Source: Pseudomonas parafulva NBRC 16636 = DSM 17004 (lineage in GTDB: Bacteria; Pseudomonadota; Gammaproteobacteria; Pseudomonadales; Pseudomonadaceae). Taken from it: a stretch of 64,000 bases of DNA. Shown in pieces: positions 29,308 through 38,001 of the stretch. Position 1 is the first letter of the stretch; the number at the start of each line of letters is the position of its first letter. The notes below the pieces were generated by a model that saw nothing but the letters and a program-made list of their open reading frames with translations, was not told where the DNA came from and searched no databases. The stretch lies in NCBI RefSeq assembly GCF_000730645.1, contig NZ_BBIU01000009.1:1-64000 (forward strand), read 5' to 3'. A program made the translations under genes and the position numbers.

Positions 29308-30429
29308 ATGGCTTTCAACACCGTCGATGAGATTCTCGAGGACTACCGCCAAGGCAAGATGGTGCTGTTGGTAGACGATGAAGACCGGGAAAACGAAGGC
29401 GACCTGCTGATCGCAGCCGAACGTTGCGATGCCCAGGCAATCAACTTCATGGCCCGCGAAGCCCGCGGGCTGATCTGCCTGACCCTGACCGACGAGCACT
29501 GCCAGCGCCTGGGCCTGGAGCAGATGGTGCCGGCCAATGGCAGCGTCTTCAGCACCGCGTTCACCGTGTCGATCGAAGCGGCTACCGGGGTAACCACCGG
29601 TATTTCTGCCGCCGACCGCGCCCGCACCGTGGCCGCCGCGATGGCCGCGGACGCGCGCCCGGAAGACCTGGTGCAGCCGGGCCATATCTTCCCCTTGCGT
29701 GCGCGTGAAGGCGGTGTGCTGAACCGCGCGGGGCATACCGAAGCGGGCTGCGATCTGGCGCGCCTGGCCGGTTTCAGCCCGGCGTCGGTGATCGTGGAAG
29801 TGCTCAACGACGACGGCACCATGGCGCGGCGCCCCGACCTGGAAGTATTCGCCGCACGCCATGGCATCAAGATCGGCACCATCGCCGACCTGATCCACTA
29901 CCGCCTCAGCAACGAACAGACCGTCAAGCGCATCGGCGAACGTGAACTGCCAACCGTGCATGGCACCTTCCGCCTGGTCACCTATGAAGACGGCATCGAA
30001 GGCGGTGTGCACATGGCCATGGTGATGGGCGACATTCGCCGCGAACAACCGACCCTGGTGCGGGTGCATGTGATCGACCCGCTGCGCGACCTGGTGGGCG
30101 CCGAATACGCCGGCCCTGCCAACTGGACGTTGTGGGCCGCCTTGCAGAAAGTGGCCCAGGAAGGTGCCGGCGTGGTGGTGATCCTGGCCAACCATGAGTC
30201 TTCCCAGGCCCTGCTGGAGCGCGTGCCGCACCTTACGCAACCGCTGAGGCCCTACCAGCGGGGCCAGTCGAAGGTGTACTCGGAGGTGGGTACCGGCGCC
30301 CAGATTCTTCAGGACCTGGGCGTCGGCAAGCTGCGCCACCTGGGGCCGCCGTTGAAATACGCAGGCCTTGCCGGCTATGAGCTGGAAGTGGTGCAAAGCA
30401 TCCCCTTTGAACCCGGGATGCTCGGCTGA
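29308..30429 (+). CDS. ribBX: RibBX: DHBP synthase with degenerate GTP cyclohydrolase II domain
   Basis: This 373-residue protein starts at ATG 29308. Residues 1-200 are 3,4-dihydroxy-2-butanone-4-phosphate synthase: VDDEDRENEGDLLIAAE (22-38) and GHTEAGCDLARLAG carry the active site. This domain makes the four-carbon riboflavin precursor from ribulose 5-phosphate. The C-terminal half aligns with GTP cyclohydrolase II but lacks the zinc-binding C-x-GD...RCDC motif, so that activity is probably lost. No FMN riboswitch is seen. The shared operator element suggests regulation with the ABC importer next to it rather than housekeeping riboflavin synthesis. Confidence 0.87.
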   Translation: MAFNTVDEILEDYRQGKMVLLVDDEDRENEGDLLIAAERCDAQAINFMAREARGLICLTLTDEHCQRLGLEQMVPANGSVFSTAFTVSIEAATGVTTGISAADRARTVAAAMAADARPEDLVQPGHIFPLRAREGGVLNRAGHTEAGCDLARLAGFSPASVIVEVLNDDGTMARRPDLEVFAARHGIKIGTIADLIHYRLSNEQTVKRIGERELPTVHGTFRLVTYEDGIEGGVHMAMVMGDIRREQPTLVRVHVIDPLRDLVGAEYAGPANWTLWAALQKVAQEGAGVVVILANHESSQALLERVPHLTQPLRPYQRGQSKVYSEVGTGAQILQDLGVGKLRHLGPPLKYAGLAGYELEVVQSIPFEPGMLG

Positions 30430-30493
30430 ACCTGCGGCGCCGGGCAAAGCGCGGAGTGATGGCCGGTCGCCTCATGCCCCTTGCGAAAAGTTT

Positions 30494-30517
30494 GGAATAC
30501 CATAATATGATATCCCG
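30494..30517. promoter_or_regulatory. Second operator-like element, upstream of the ABC importer
   Basis: GGAATACCAT-aat-ATGATATCCC is an imperfect inverted repeat with 8 of 10 pairs. It contains ATACCATAATA (30497-30507), identical over 11 bp to the element upstream of ribBX. It lies about 100 bp upstream of the solute-binding protein gene. Confidence 0.55.
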
Positions 30518-30610
30518 TAGACCTTGAATATGCTGTAGCTGCTCCCCGAATACTGTTGGCGGGCGCACCACACCCCGCCTCGAATAACAAAAAGCAACGA
30601 GGGCGTAACC

Positions 30611-31636
30611 ATGCTGTTGAGCAAACGTGTAACCGCAGTGCTGTCTGCAAGCCTGCTGACCCTGGCGTGCCAGGCTGCCCAGGCCGCCGAAAGCGTCAAT
30701 TTCGTCAGCTGGGGCGGCACTACCCAGGACGCCCAGAAGGAAGCATGGGCAGTGCCCTTCACCAAAGCCACCGACATCAAGGTGGTGCAGGACGGCCCGA
30801 CCGACTACGGCAAGCTCAAGGCCATGGTGGAAAGCGGTAACGTGCAGTGGGACGTGGTCGACGTAGAAGCCGACTTTGCCCTGCGCGCCGCCAGCGAAGG
30901 CCTGCTCGAACCCCTCGACTTCACCCAGATCAAACGCGACAGGATCGACCCCCGGTTCGTCTCCGACCATGGTGTCGGCTCGTTCTTCTTCTCCTTCGTG
31001 CTCGGCTACAACGAGGGCAAGCTGGGCGCCAGCAAACCCACCGACTGGACCGCGCTGTTCGACACCAAGACCTACCCCGGCAAGCGTGCCCTGTATAAAT
31101 GGCCAAGCCCGGGCGTGCTTGAACTGGCCCTGCTCGCCGATGGCGTCGCCCCCGACAAGCTGTACCCACTGGACCTGGACCGCGCCTTCAAGAAGCTCGA
31201 TACCATCAAGAAGGACATTGTCTGGTGGGGCGGTGGCGCCCAGTCCCAGCAACTGCTGGCCTCGGGTGAAGCCTCCCTCGGCCAGTTCTGGAACGGCCGC
31301 GTGTACGCCCTGCAGCAAGATGGCGCACCGGTGGGTGTGAGCTGGAAGCAGAACCTGGTCATGGCCGATTTCCTGGTCATCCCCAAAGGTGCCAAGAACA
31401 AGGACGCGGCCATGAAATTCCTGGCCAACGCCAGCAGCGCCGAAGGCCAGGCCGAGTTCGCCAACAAGACCGCCTACGCCCCCGTCAACGTCGACAGCGT
31501 GGCCAGACTGGACAAGGCCCTGGCCCCGAACCTGCCAACCGCCTATGCCCAGGACCAAGTCACCCTGGACTTCGCCTACTGGGCAAAAAACGGCCAGGCC
31601 ATTGCTGCCCGCTGGAATGAGTGGCTGGTCAAATGA
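30611..31636 (+). CDS. Periplasmic solute-binding protein, polyamine/PotD-like
   Basis: This 341-residue protein has a signal peptide with cleavage near AQA-AE. Mature features are those of the PotD/SBP_bac_8 cluster: SWGGTTQDAQKEAWAVPF, VQWDVVDVEADFALRA, and an open substrate cleft with WWGGGAQSQQLLASGEASLGQFWNGR. Substrates of this family range from spermidine and putrescine to other amines and opines. The aspartate signature of true spermidine binders cannot be confirmed by eye. It is the first gene of a four-gene importer operon. Confidence 0.85.
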   Translation: MLLSKRVTAVLSASLLTLACQAAQAAESVNFVSWGGTTQDAQKEAWAVPFTKATDIKVVQDGPTDYGKLKAMVESGNVQWDVVDVEADFALRAASEGLLEPLDFTQIKRDRIDPRFVSDHGVGSFFFSFVLGYNEGKLGASKPTDWTALFDTKTYPGKRALYKWPSPGVLELALLADGVAPDKLYPLDLDRAFKKLDTIKKDIVWWGGGAQSQQLLASGEASLGQFWNGRVYALQQDGAPVGVSWKQNLVMADFLVIPKGAKNKDAAMKFLANASSAEGQAEFANKTAYAPVNVDSVARLDKALAPNLPTAYAQDQVTLDFAYWAKNGQAIAARWNEWLVK

Positions 31637-32550
31637 AGGTTGCCATCAACGCCCTGCACAATGCCCAAGGTGCCCCCTCGGGCACCGGCGGCACCGCTGC
31701 GGCGCCACGGCGGGCCAGCCTTGGCCAGCGCTGGAAAGGCAGCCGCAACCTGCTGCCCGCCCTGCTGTTCCTCGGCCTGTTCTTCTTCGCCCCGCTGGTC
31801 GGCCTGTTGCTGCGTGGTGTACTGGAGCCCACCCCCGGGCTTGGCAACTATGAGCAGTTGTTCGCCAACTCCGCCTACGCCCGGGTGCTGTTCAACACCT
31901 TCTCGGTAGCCGGGCTGGTGACCCTGATCAGTGTGCTGCTGGGCTTCCCCCTGGCCTGGGCGATTACCCTGGTACCCAAAGGCTGGGGCCGCTGGCTGCT
32001 GAACATCGTGTTGTTGTCGATGTGGACCAGCCTGCTGGCGCGCACCTATTCCTGGCTGGTGCTGCTGCAGAGTTCGGGGGTGATCAACAAGGCGTTGATG
32101 GCCATCGGCATCATCGATGCCCCGCTGGAAATGGTGCATAACCTGACCGGTGTGGTGATCGGCATGAGCTACATCATGATCCCGTTCATCGTGCTGCCGC
32201 TGCAGGCCACCATGCATGCCATCGACCCGATGGTGCTGCAGGCGGGCTCGATCTGCGGCGCCAGCCCCTGGACCAACTTCTGGAAGGTGTTCCTGCCGCT
32301 GTGCCGCTCGGGGCTGTTCTCCGGCGCGCTGATGGTGTTCGTGATGTCGCTGGGTTACTACGTCACCCCAGCCCTGCTGGGCGGTGCGCAGAACATGATG
32401 CTGCCCGAGTTCATCATCCAGCAGGTGCAGTCGTTCCTCAACTGGGGCCTGGCCAGCGCCGCCGCCGCCTTGCTGGTGCTGATCACACTGGTGCTCTTTT
32501 ACCTGTACCTGAAGCTGCAACCGGAATCCCCGGTTGGCAACGCGAGGTAA
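31633..32550 (+). CDS. ABC importer permease, PotB-like
   Basis: This 305-residue protein has six predicted membrane helices. The cytoplasmic EAA loop is seen as AGSICGASPWTNFWKVFLPLCRSG. It overlaps the binding-protein gene by ATGA at 31633. It pairs with the second permease downstream, as in other polyamine-type importers. Confidence 0.88.
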   Translation: MKVAINALHNAQGAPSGTGGTAAAPRRASLGQRWKGSRNLLPALLFLGLFFFAPLVGLLLRGVLEPTPGLGNYEQLFANSAYARVLFNTFSVAGLVTLISVLLGFPLAWAITLVPKGWGRWLLNIVLLSMWTSLLARTYSWLVLLQSSGVINKALMAIGIIDAPLEMVHNLTGVVIGMSYIMIPFIVLPLQATMHAIDPMVLQAGSICGASPWTNFWKVFLPLCRSGLFSGALMVFVMSLGYYVTPALLGGAQNMMLPEFIIQQVQSFLNWGLASAAAALLVLITLVLFYLYLKLQPESPVGNAR

Positions 32551-32556
32551 ACCGCC

Positions 32557-33366
32557 ATGCTCCTGTCTCCCAATGCCATGGGCCGCCCGCTGCGGACGGG
32601 CCTGTACCTGACCACCGGGGTGATTGCGGCCTTTCTGCTGCTGCCAGTGGTGTTCATCGTGTTGCTCTCGTTCGGCTCGTCCCAGTGGCTGGTGTTCCCA
32701 CCGCCGGGCTGGACCTTCAAATGGTACGGCCAGTTCTTCTCCAACCCTGAGTGGATGGACGCGGCGCTGGCCAGCCTGAAAGTCGCCGTGCTGACCACGG
32801 TGGCGGCTGTGCTGCTGGGCCTGCCAACAGCCTTTGCGCTGGTGCGCGGCCGCTTCCCCGGGCGAGAAATGCTCTACGGCCTGTTCACCATGCCGATGAT
32901 CGTGCCGCTGGTGATCATTGCCGTGGCGGTGTATGCGCTATTCCTCAAGCTGGGCTACACCGGCACGCTGTTCGCCTTCGTGGTCAGCCACGTGATCGTG
33001 GCACTGCCCTTCACCATCATCTCGATCATCAACTCGCTGAAGCTGTTCGACCAGTCCATCGAGGACGCTGCGGTGATCTGCGGGGCCTCGCGCCTGCAGG
33101 CCATCTTCAAGGTCACGTTCCCGGCCATCCGCCCGGGCATGATTGCAGGCGGCCTGTTTGCCTTCCTGGTGTCATGGGATGAAGTGGTGCTGAGCGTGAT
33201 GATGGCAAGCCCTGAGTTGCAGACCCTGCCAGTGAAGATGTGGACCACCTTGCGCCAGGACCTCAGCCCGGTGATTGCGGTGGCCTCGACCCTGCTGATC
33301 GGCCTTTCGCTGCTTGTGATGTTCATTGCCGCCGCCTTGCGCCGGCGTACCGAAACAAACGCCTGA
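32557..33366 (+). CDS. ABC importer permease, PotC-like
   Basis: This 269-residue protein has six membrane helices and the EAA loop EDAAVICGASRLQAIFKVTFPAIRPG. It starts 6 bp after the first permease. Together they form the heterodimeric channel of the importer. Confidence 0.88.
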   Translation: MLLSPNAMGRPLRTGLYLTTGVIAAFLLLPVVFIVLLSFGSSQWLVFPPPGWTFKWYGQFFSNPEWMDAALASLKVAVLTTVAAVLLGLPTAFALVRGRFPGREMLYGLFTMPMIVPLVIIAVAVYALFLKLGYTGTLFAFVVSHVIVALPFTIISIINSLKLFDQSIEDAAVICGASRLQAIFKVTFPAIRPGMIAGGLFAFLVSWDEVVLSVMMASPELQTLPVKMWTTLRQDLSPVIAVASTLLIGLSLLVMFIAAALRRRTETNA

Positions 33367-33386
33367 GCGCGCGGAGAAAAACAACA

Positions 33387-34535
33387 ATGAGTGCAGTGAT
33401 CAAAGACAACGCGCCAGGCAAGCCCCTGGTCAGCCTGCGGGGCTTGAACAAGCACTACGGTGACTTCACCGCCGTGGACAACCTCGACCTGGACATTCAG
33501 GATGGCGAGTTCCTGACCTTCCTGGGTTCCAGCGGCTCGGGCAAGTCCACTACCCTGTCGATGCTGGCCGGCTTCGAAACCCCCAGCAGTGGCGAGATCC
33601 TGGTGGATGGCCAGTCGCTGGTCAATGTGCCACCGCACAAGCGTGATATCGGCATGGTGTTCCAGCGCTATTCGCTGTTCCCGCACCTGAACGTGCGCGA
33701 CAACATCGCCTTCCCGCTGGCCATCCGCAAACTCGCCGCCGCTGAAACCAAAAAGCGCGTGGATGCCATGCTGAAGCTGGTGCAACTGGAACCGTTCGCC
33801 CACCGTAAACCCTCGCAGATGTCCGGCGGCCAACAGCAGCGCGTGGCCATTGCCCGGGCGCTGGTGTACGAGCCGCGCATCCTGCTGATGGACGAGCCAC
33901 TCGGCGCGCTGGACAAGAAACTGCGCGAAGACCTGCAGGATGAGCTGCGCCAGCTGCACCGCCGGCTGGGCATCACCATCGTGTATGTCACCCATGACCA
34001 GGAAGAAGCCATGCGCCTGTCCCAGCGCATTGCCATTTTCAGCCACGGCAAGATCGTCGGCCTGGGCACCGGCTACGACCTGTATCAGAACCCGCCCAAT
34101 GCGTTCGTGGCCTCGTTCCTGGGCAACTCCAACTTCCTGCGCATCAAGGCCACCGGCAACGGTGCCGGGCGCTTCGAGGGGCAGCCGGTGGCCATCCGCC
34201 TCACCCCGGGGCTGGTTGCCGAGCAGGATGCGCTGGTGATGGTGCGGCCTGAAAAAGCCCTGGCCCTGACCGCCGAACAGGCCGCGGCACAGCCCCTGCC
34301 TTCGGGCTGGAACGAAGTCAGCGCCAAGGTCGGCGAGGTGTTGTTCCTGGGCGAAAGCCAAACCTGCCACGTGATCACGGCGGGGGGGACCGAGCTGACC
34401 GTGAAGGCCTTGTCGGCTGCCGGCATGCCGATGCAGCCAGGGGATGCGGTGCACGTGCGCTGGGCGGTGGCCGATGCGTGCATCTACACCGAATGGGCAG
34501 AGAGCGACCTGAGCAAGTCGGCTGGAGCCCATTGA
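33387..34535 (+). CDS. ABC importer ATPase, PotA-like with TOBE domain
   Basis: This 382-residue protein has Walker A GSSGSGKST (47-55), the signature MSGGQQQRVAIARAL and Walker B LLMDEPLGALDKKLRE. The C-terminal approximately 110 residues form a TOBE regulatory domain that could sense substrate. It starts 20 bp after the second permease and completes the operon. Substrate is unknown; the proximity and shared promoter element with ribBX hint at a flavin- or amine-linked role. Confidence 0.9.
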   Translation: MSAVIKDNAPGKPLVSLRGLNKHYGDFTAVDNLDLDIQDGEFLTFLGSSGSGKSTTLSMLAGFETPSSGEILVDGQSLVNVPPHKRDIGMVFQRYSLFPHLNVRDNIAFPLAIRKLAAAETKKRVDAMLKLVQLEPFAHRKPSQMSGGQQQRVAIARALVYEPRILLMDEPLGALDKKLREDLQDELRQLHRRLGITIVYVTHDQEEAMRLSQRIAIFSHGKIVGLGTGYDLYQNPPNAFVASFLGNSNFLRIKATGNGAGRFEGQPVAIRLTPGLVAEQDALVMVRPEKALALTAEQAAAQPLPSGWNEVSAKVGEVLFLGESQTCHVITAGGTELTVKALSAAGMPMQPGDAVHVRWAVADACIYTEWAESDLSKSAGAH

Positions 34536-34579
34536 AGCCTTGAACGCGGCGGTGCCACGGCGGCGCCGCTGCGCCAGCG

Positions 34580-34608
34580 CAGTCATATAAACATCACGCA
34601 ACTGTCGT
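34580..34608 (+). promoter_or_regulatory. Possible Pho box
   Basis: Three 7-base units spaced every 11 bp read CAGTCAT-ataa-ACATCAC-gcaa-CTGTCGT. This matches the repeat architecture of PhoB sites (CTGTCAT-N4-CTGTCAC) with several mismatches. It lies 38 bp upstream of a PstS-like gene, which is what makes it worth recording. Confidence 0.4.
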
Positions 34609-34645
34609 AATCTGCCGGCCACCTCTGTGTCACGGGCCTTCCGGC

Positions 34646-35953
34646 ATGCCTCGCCTGCTCATCCTGCTGTTCAACCTGCTCCCGCTGACAGCCCTGGCCG
34701 AGCCCGTGCACCTGCGCCTGGCCGGCTCCAATACCATGGGTGCGACCCTGCTGCCTGCACTGGTGGTGGGGCAACTGCAGGCGCAGCAGGCAACCGCGGT
34801 GCACACCCAGCCAGGCCGAACCGCCAATGAAACAGTGATCACTGCCGTCGACGCCTCCGGCAGCCCCATCCGGGTCGATATAGCCGCCCACGGCAGCAGC
34901 ACCGGCTTTGTCGCCCTGGGCCGCGGTGACGCCGACCTGGCAGCAGCATCGCGCCCCATCACCGAGCGCGAACAGCGCGCGCTGCACGCGCTGGGCAACC
35001 TGCGCGAGGCCGACACCGAGCAGGTGATCGCCCTGGATGGCATTGCCGTGATCACCCACCCAGATAACCCACTGGCGCAACTCACCACCGATCAGCTCGC
35101 CCAGGTGTTCTGCGGCCAGGTTCATCACTGGGAGCAGCTGGGTGTGCCCGGTGGCGCCATTCATCTCTATGCGCGGGACAACCGCTCGGGCACCTATGCC
35201 AGCTTCAAAGCGATGGTGCTGGCACCCCGTCACTGCCAATTGGCGCACAACGCCCAACGCTTCGAAGCCAGCGAACCCCTGGCCGCAGCGGTGGCCAACG
35301 ACCGGCAGGCGATTGGCTTCAGCAGCCTGGCCGCCGTCCACCGGGCCAAAGTGTTGCCTGTGGCGGACGGCGATACCCCCGCCCTGCTACCCACGTCGGC
35401 GCAGGTCGCCAGTGAGGATTACCCGCTCTCCAGGCGTTTGTTCCTGTACCTGCCAGCCCACCCCAAACCGCAGGCCACGGCCTTGGCCGAGTTTGCCCAG
35501 AGCCCAGCCGGCCAGGCGATCGTCGCCCGGCAAGGCTTCGTTTCCCAGCAGATCGAAGCGCAACAGGTAAACACCCGGCCCACGATGCCGCCGCGCTATC
35601 GCAGCCTGGCGCAGCAGGCGCGGCGGTTGAGTGTGAGTTTGCGCTTCCAGCCAGGCAGCGCCGCGCTGGACAACAAAGCCCTGCGCGACATCCAGCGGGT
35701 CGCCCGCTACCTCGACCAGGCCGGCAAGCTGCAGCGCCGGGCGGTACTGGTGGGGTTCGGTGACCCCAAGGACACCCCAGGGCGCGCAGCCCTGCTGTCA
35801 CGGCTGCGGGCGCAAGCGGTGCGGCGCGTGCTGGCCCGCGAGGGTGTCGAGGTGCTGGAACTGATCGGCCTGGGGGACGACCTGCCGGTAGCCGACAATG
35901 AGCGTGAGCAGGGCCGCCTGCGCAACCGTCGAGTGGAGGTGTGGGTGTACTGA
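34646..35953 (+). CDS. PstS-like phosphate-binding domain fused to OmpA C-terminal domain
   Basis: This 435-residue protein has a signal peptide (cleavage near ALA-EP). Residues about 20-310 are a PstS/SBP-like phosphate-binding domain: LAGSNTMG, HGSSTGFVALGRGDADLAAASRPIT and DNRSGTYASFKAMV carry the anion-binding Ser/Thr loops. Residues about 325-435 are an OmpA-like peptidoglycan-binding domain, with LRFQPGSAALDNKALRDI and RLRNRRVEVWVY. The fusion suggests a periplasmic phosphate sensor or scavenger anchored to the cell wall. No pstC/A/B genes are beside it. Confidence 0.85.
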   Translation: MPRLLILLFNLLPLTALAEPVHLRLAGSNTMGATLLPALVVGQLQAQQATAVHTQPGRTANETVITAVDASGSPIRVDIAAHGSSTGFVALGRGDADLAAASRPITEREQRALHALGNLREADTEQVIALDGIAVITHPDNPLAQLTTDQLAQVFCGQVHHWEQLGVPGGAIHLYARDNRSGTYASFKAMVLAPRHCQLAHNAQRFEASEPLAAAVANDRQAIGFSSLAAVHRAKVLPVADGDTPALLPTSAQVASEDYPLSRRLFLYLPAHPKPQATALAEFAQSPAGQAIVARQGFVSQQIEAQQVNTRPTMPPRYRSLAQQARRLSVSLRFQPGSAALDNKALRDIQRVARYLDQAGKLQRRAVLVGFGDPKDTPGRAALLSRLRAQAVRRVLAREGVEVLELIGLGDDLPVADNEREQGRLRNRRVEVWVY

Positions 35954-36108
35954 CAGGTGACGGCAAAGAAATGTAACAGCTGGCCACCCTCCCCGCCGGT
36001 AACCTCGTCTAGCCTGAAACCCATGTGATACCGGGCCCCTCTGACGGCTGCCAAGCCGCCATGTCGGATCACTGTTGCCTTGCAACATCGACAATCAAGG
36101 AGGGGCTC

Positions 36109-37140
36109 ATGACAGCTCTGCACACATTGCTCACCACCCCGTTTCTTGGTACCAGCACCTGGTTGTGGCTGGTTTTCATGGCGATCGTCATCGGCCTGCT
36201 GGTGCTCGACCTGGGCGTGCTGCATCGCCAGGACCGGGAAATTGAAATGCGCGAAAGCCTGTTGCTGTACTCAGGCTACTTCAGTGTCGGCCTGCTGTTC
36301 GGCGCCTGGGTGTGGTTCCAGCTGGGTGCCCAGTCGGCACTTGAGTTCTACACAGGCTTTCTGGTCGAGCAATCGCTGTCCATGGACAACGTGTTCGTCA
36401 TGGCCATGATCTTCGGTTATTTCGCCGTGCCCCGCCGCTACCAGCACCGGGTGCTGTTCTGGGGCATCCTGGGGGTGGTGTTCCTGCGGGCGATCATGAT
36501 TGGCGTGGGCGCGGCGCTGGTGCAGAACTTTGCCTGGGTGCTGTACCTGTTCGGCGCCTTCCTGTTGTTCACCGGTATAAAAATGGCCTTGGCCAAGGAT
36601 GACGACAAGCCAGACCTCGCCAACAACCCGATCTTGAAGTTCGTGCGCCGGCACATGCGCGTCACCGACGACATCCACGGCTCACGGTTTTTCGTGCAGC
36701 ACACCCCGCCTGGGCACACCAAGCCGCTACGCCACGCCACGCCTCTGTTCCTGGCGCTGGTACTGATCGAATTGGCCGACCTGGTATTCGCGGTGGACAG
36801 CGTGCCAGCGATTTTCGCCATCACCCAGGACCCGTTCATCGTCTACACCTCTAACATCTTTGCCATCCTCGGCCTGCGCTCGCTGTACTTCGCGCTGTCG
36901 GCGCTGATGCACCGCTTCGTATACCTCAAATACGCGCTGGCCCTGGTGCTGATTTTCATCGGCTGCAAGATCTTCTATCACGGCCTGGTGGGCAAAGTGC
37001 CGGCACTGTTGTCACTGGGGGTGACGTTCGGTTTGCTGCTGGGCGGGGTGGTGATGTCGCTGATCAAGACGCGGGGGCAGCAGTTGCCTGCGCAAGGGGC
37101 TGCTCAAGCGCGCGATACCACTGGGCATAAGGAGTGTTGA
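36109..37140 (+). CDS. TerC-family integral membrane protein
   Basis: This 343-residue protein starts at ATG 36109, after a strong AAGGAGGG. It has 8-9 membrane helices and TerC signature motifs VEQSLSMDNVFVMAMIF and VLIELADLVFAVDSVPAIFAI, with conserved Asp residues inside helices. Family members (TerC, Alx, MeeF/MeeY) are linked to tellurite resistance and manganese export or loading of exoenzymes. No yybP-ykoY (manganese) riboswitch could be recognised in the leader. The 3' end overlaps the convergent gene by 77 bp. Confidence 0.87.
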   Translation: MTALHTLLTTPFLGTSTWLWLVFMAIVIGLLVLDLGVLHRQDREIEMRESLLLYSGYFSVGLLFGAWVWFQLGAQSALEFYTGFLVEQSLSMDNVFVMAMIFGYFAVPRRYQHRVLFWGILGVVFLRAIMIGVGAALVQNFAWVLYLFGAFLLFTGIKMALAKDDDKPDLANNPILKFVRRHMRVTDDIHGSRFFVQHTPPGHTKPLRHATPLFLALVLIELADLVFAVDSVPAIFAITQDPFIVYTSNIFAILGLRSLYFALSALMHRFVYLKYALALVLIFIGCKIFYHGLVGKVPALLSLGVTFGLLLGGVVMSLIKTRGQQLPAQGAAQARDTTGHKEC

Positions 37141-37423
37141 CTGCCATGTGCCGGTTGAAGTCCGGGCTGCCGTCGGACCACCATACCGGCCCGCGCTCGC
37201 CCAGGGCCTCCTTGGCCGCCTGCACCTGGGCGCGTGCTTGCTGGAGGAGGCTTGGGTCACTGTGCGCCCTGGCATGTTTCACGGCGCGCCGTGCCTGCAT
37301 CAGCGCATGCACCCAGGTGCTGCGCTGCGCGTCTGACAATGAGGGGTTGGAGCAGCGCCACAGCCGCCCCCGGACCACGAAGTATCGGCCATCCGGGGTG
37401 GTGGGGTAGCGCTTGCCAGGCAT
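37064..37423 (-). CDS. Conserved-looking hypothetical protein coupled to the MvaT-family gene
   Basis: This 119-residue soluble protein starts at ATG 37423. The start shares one base with the stop of the MvaT-family gene (TAATG), implying translational coupling. It begins with PDGRYFVVRGRLWRCSNPSLS, then an Ala/Gln/Arg-rich helical part (VHALMQARRAVKHARAHSD), and ends with GPVWWSDGSPDFNRHMAV. No family with known function is recognised. The last 77 bp overlap the 3' end of the TerC gene on the other strand, an unusually long convergent overlap. Confidence 0.72.
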   Translation of the reverse strand: MPGKRYPTTPDGRYFVVRGRLWRCSNPSLSDAQRSTWVHALMQARRAVKHARAHSDPSLLQQARAQVQAAKEALGERGPVWWSDGSPDFNRHMAVNTPYAQWYRALEQPLAQATAAPAS

Positions 37424-37791
37424 TAGCGGGCTAGCCAGTTTTCCACTTCGTCGGCACCGTATTCGGCTTTCCACGACTTGAGCTTGGTGTGGTTGCCGCC
37501 TTTGGTCTCGATCACTTCACCGGTGTGCGGGTTCTTGTACTGTTTGACCTGCCGCGCACGGCGCGGCGCTTTTTGCCCAACAGCGGGTGCGGCCTTGTGT
37601 TGCCCGGCCTGCGGGTCGAGCAAATTGACGATGTCGCGCAGGCTGTACTCATACTTGGCCAACAGGTTGCGCAGTTTGGTTTCAAACTCGATTTCTTTCT
37701 GCAGCTCCGGGCTGCCTTTCATGGCTTCCAGTTCAGCAAGTTGCGACGCCAGCTTTTGTTCAAGCTGGCGGAATTCGGCGAGACGGGACAT
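37423..37791 (-). CDS. MvaT/MvaU-family H-NS-like DNA-binding protein
   Basis: This 122-residue protein matches the MvaT layout. The N-terminal coiled coil for dimerisation and oligomerisation is SRLAEFRQLEQKLASQLAELEAMKG (residues 1-60). A flexible linker rich in Ala/Pro/Arg follows. The C-terminal domain, KQYKNPHTGEVIETKGGNHTKLKSWKAEYG, carries the TKGGNH-KLK DNA-binding loop. These proteins silence AT-rich and foreign DNA in Pseudomonas; P. putida has several (TurA-TurE), and I cannot say which paralogue this is. A 12-bp palindrome lies 33 bp upstream. Confidence 0.9.
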   Translation of the reverse strand: MSRLAEFRQLEQKLASQLAELEAMKGSPELQKEIEFETKLRNLLAKYEYSLRDIVNLLDPQAGQHKAAPAVGQKAPRRARQVKQYKNPHTGEVIETKGGNHTKLKSWKAEYGADEVENWLAR

Positions 37792-37823
37792 GGGCATGGT
37801 TCCTTTTTCAAGACGGCCAGGTA

Positions 37824-37835
37824 ATAACGCGTTAT
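37824..37835. promoter_or_regulatory. Perfect palindrome upstream of the MvaT-family gene
   Basis: ATAACGCGTTAT is a perfect 12-bp inverted repeat located 33 bp upstream of the start. It is a possible operator or self-regulation site. The rest of 37792-38001 is AT-richer than its surroundings and holds no gene. Confidence 0.4.
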
Positions 37836-38001
37836 CAACTGCTTAGTGGCACCGAACAGTATATTGGTTCAACACATTGTCGAACTTGCCCGGGCACCTT
37901 CAGCCTGTCGTACTCCCAGTTATAGACTGTCCCACCCCCTTTTGCCCAGCCACTCTCAATACACGCGCTGCTCCCTCACTGGGCGCCATCTGCCTCGCTG
38001 T

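Noticed and set aside
29227-30447. 406-codon minus-strand open frame opposite ribBX
   Set aside because: The opposite strand encodes conserved DHBP synthase motifs; this frame is a shadow.
32955-34622. 555-codon minus-strand open frame across the permease and ATPase genes
   Set aside because: It spans the ends of two well-supported ABC genes and their promoter-free junction, so it cannot be a real gene.
35954-36108. Manganese (yybP-ykoY) riboswitch upstream of the TerC gene
   Set aside because: I could not find its conserved core in the 155-bp leader. A covariance search would be decisive.
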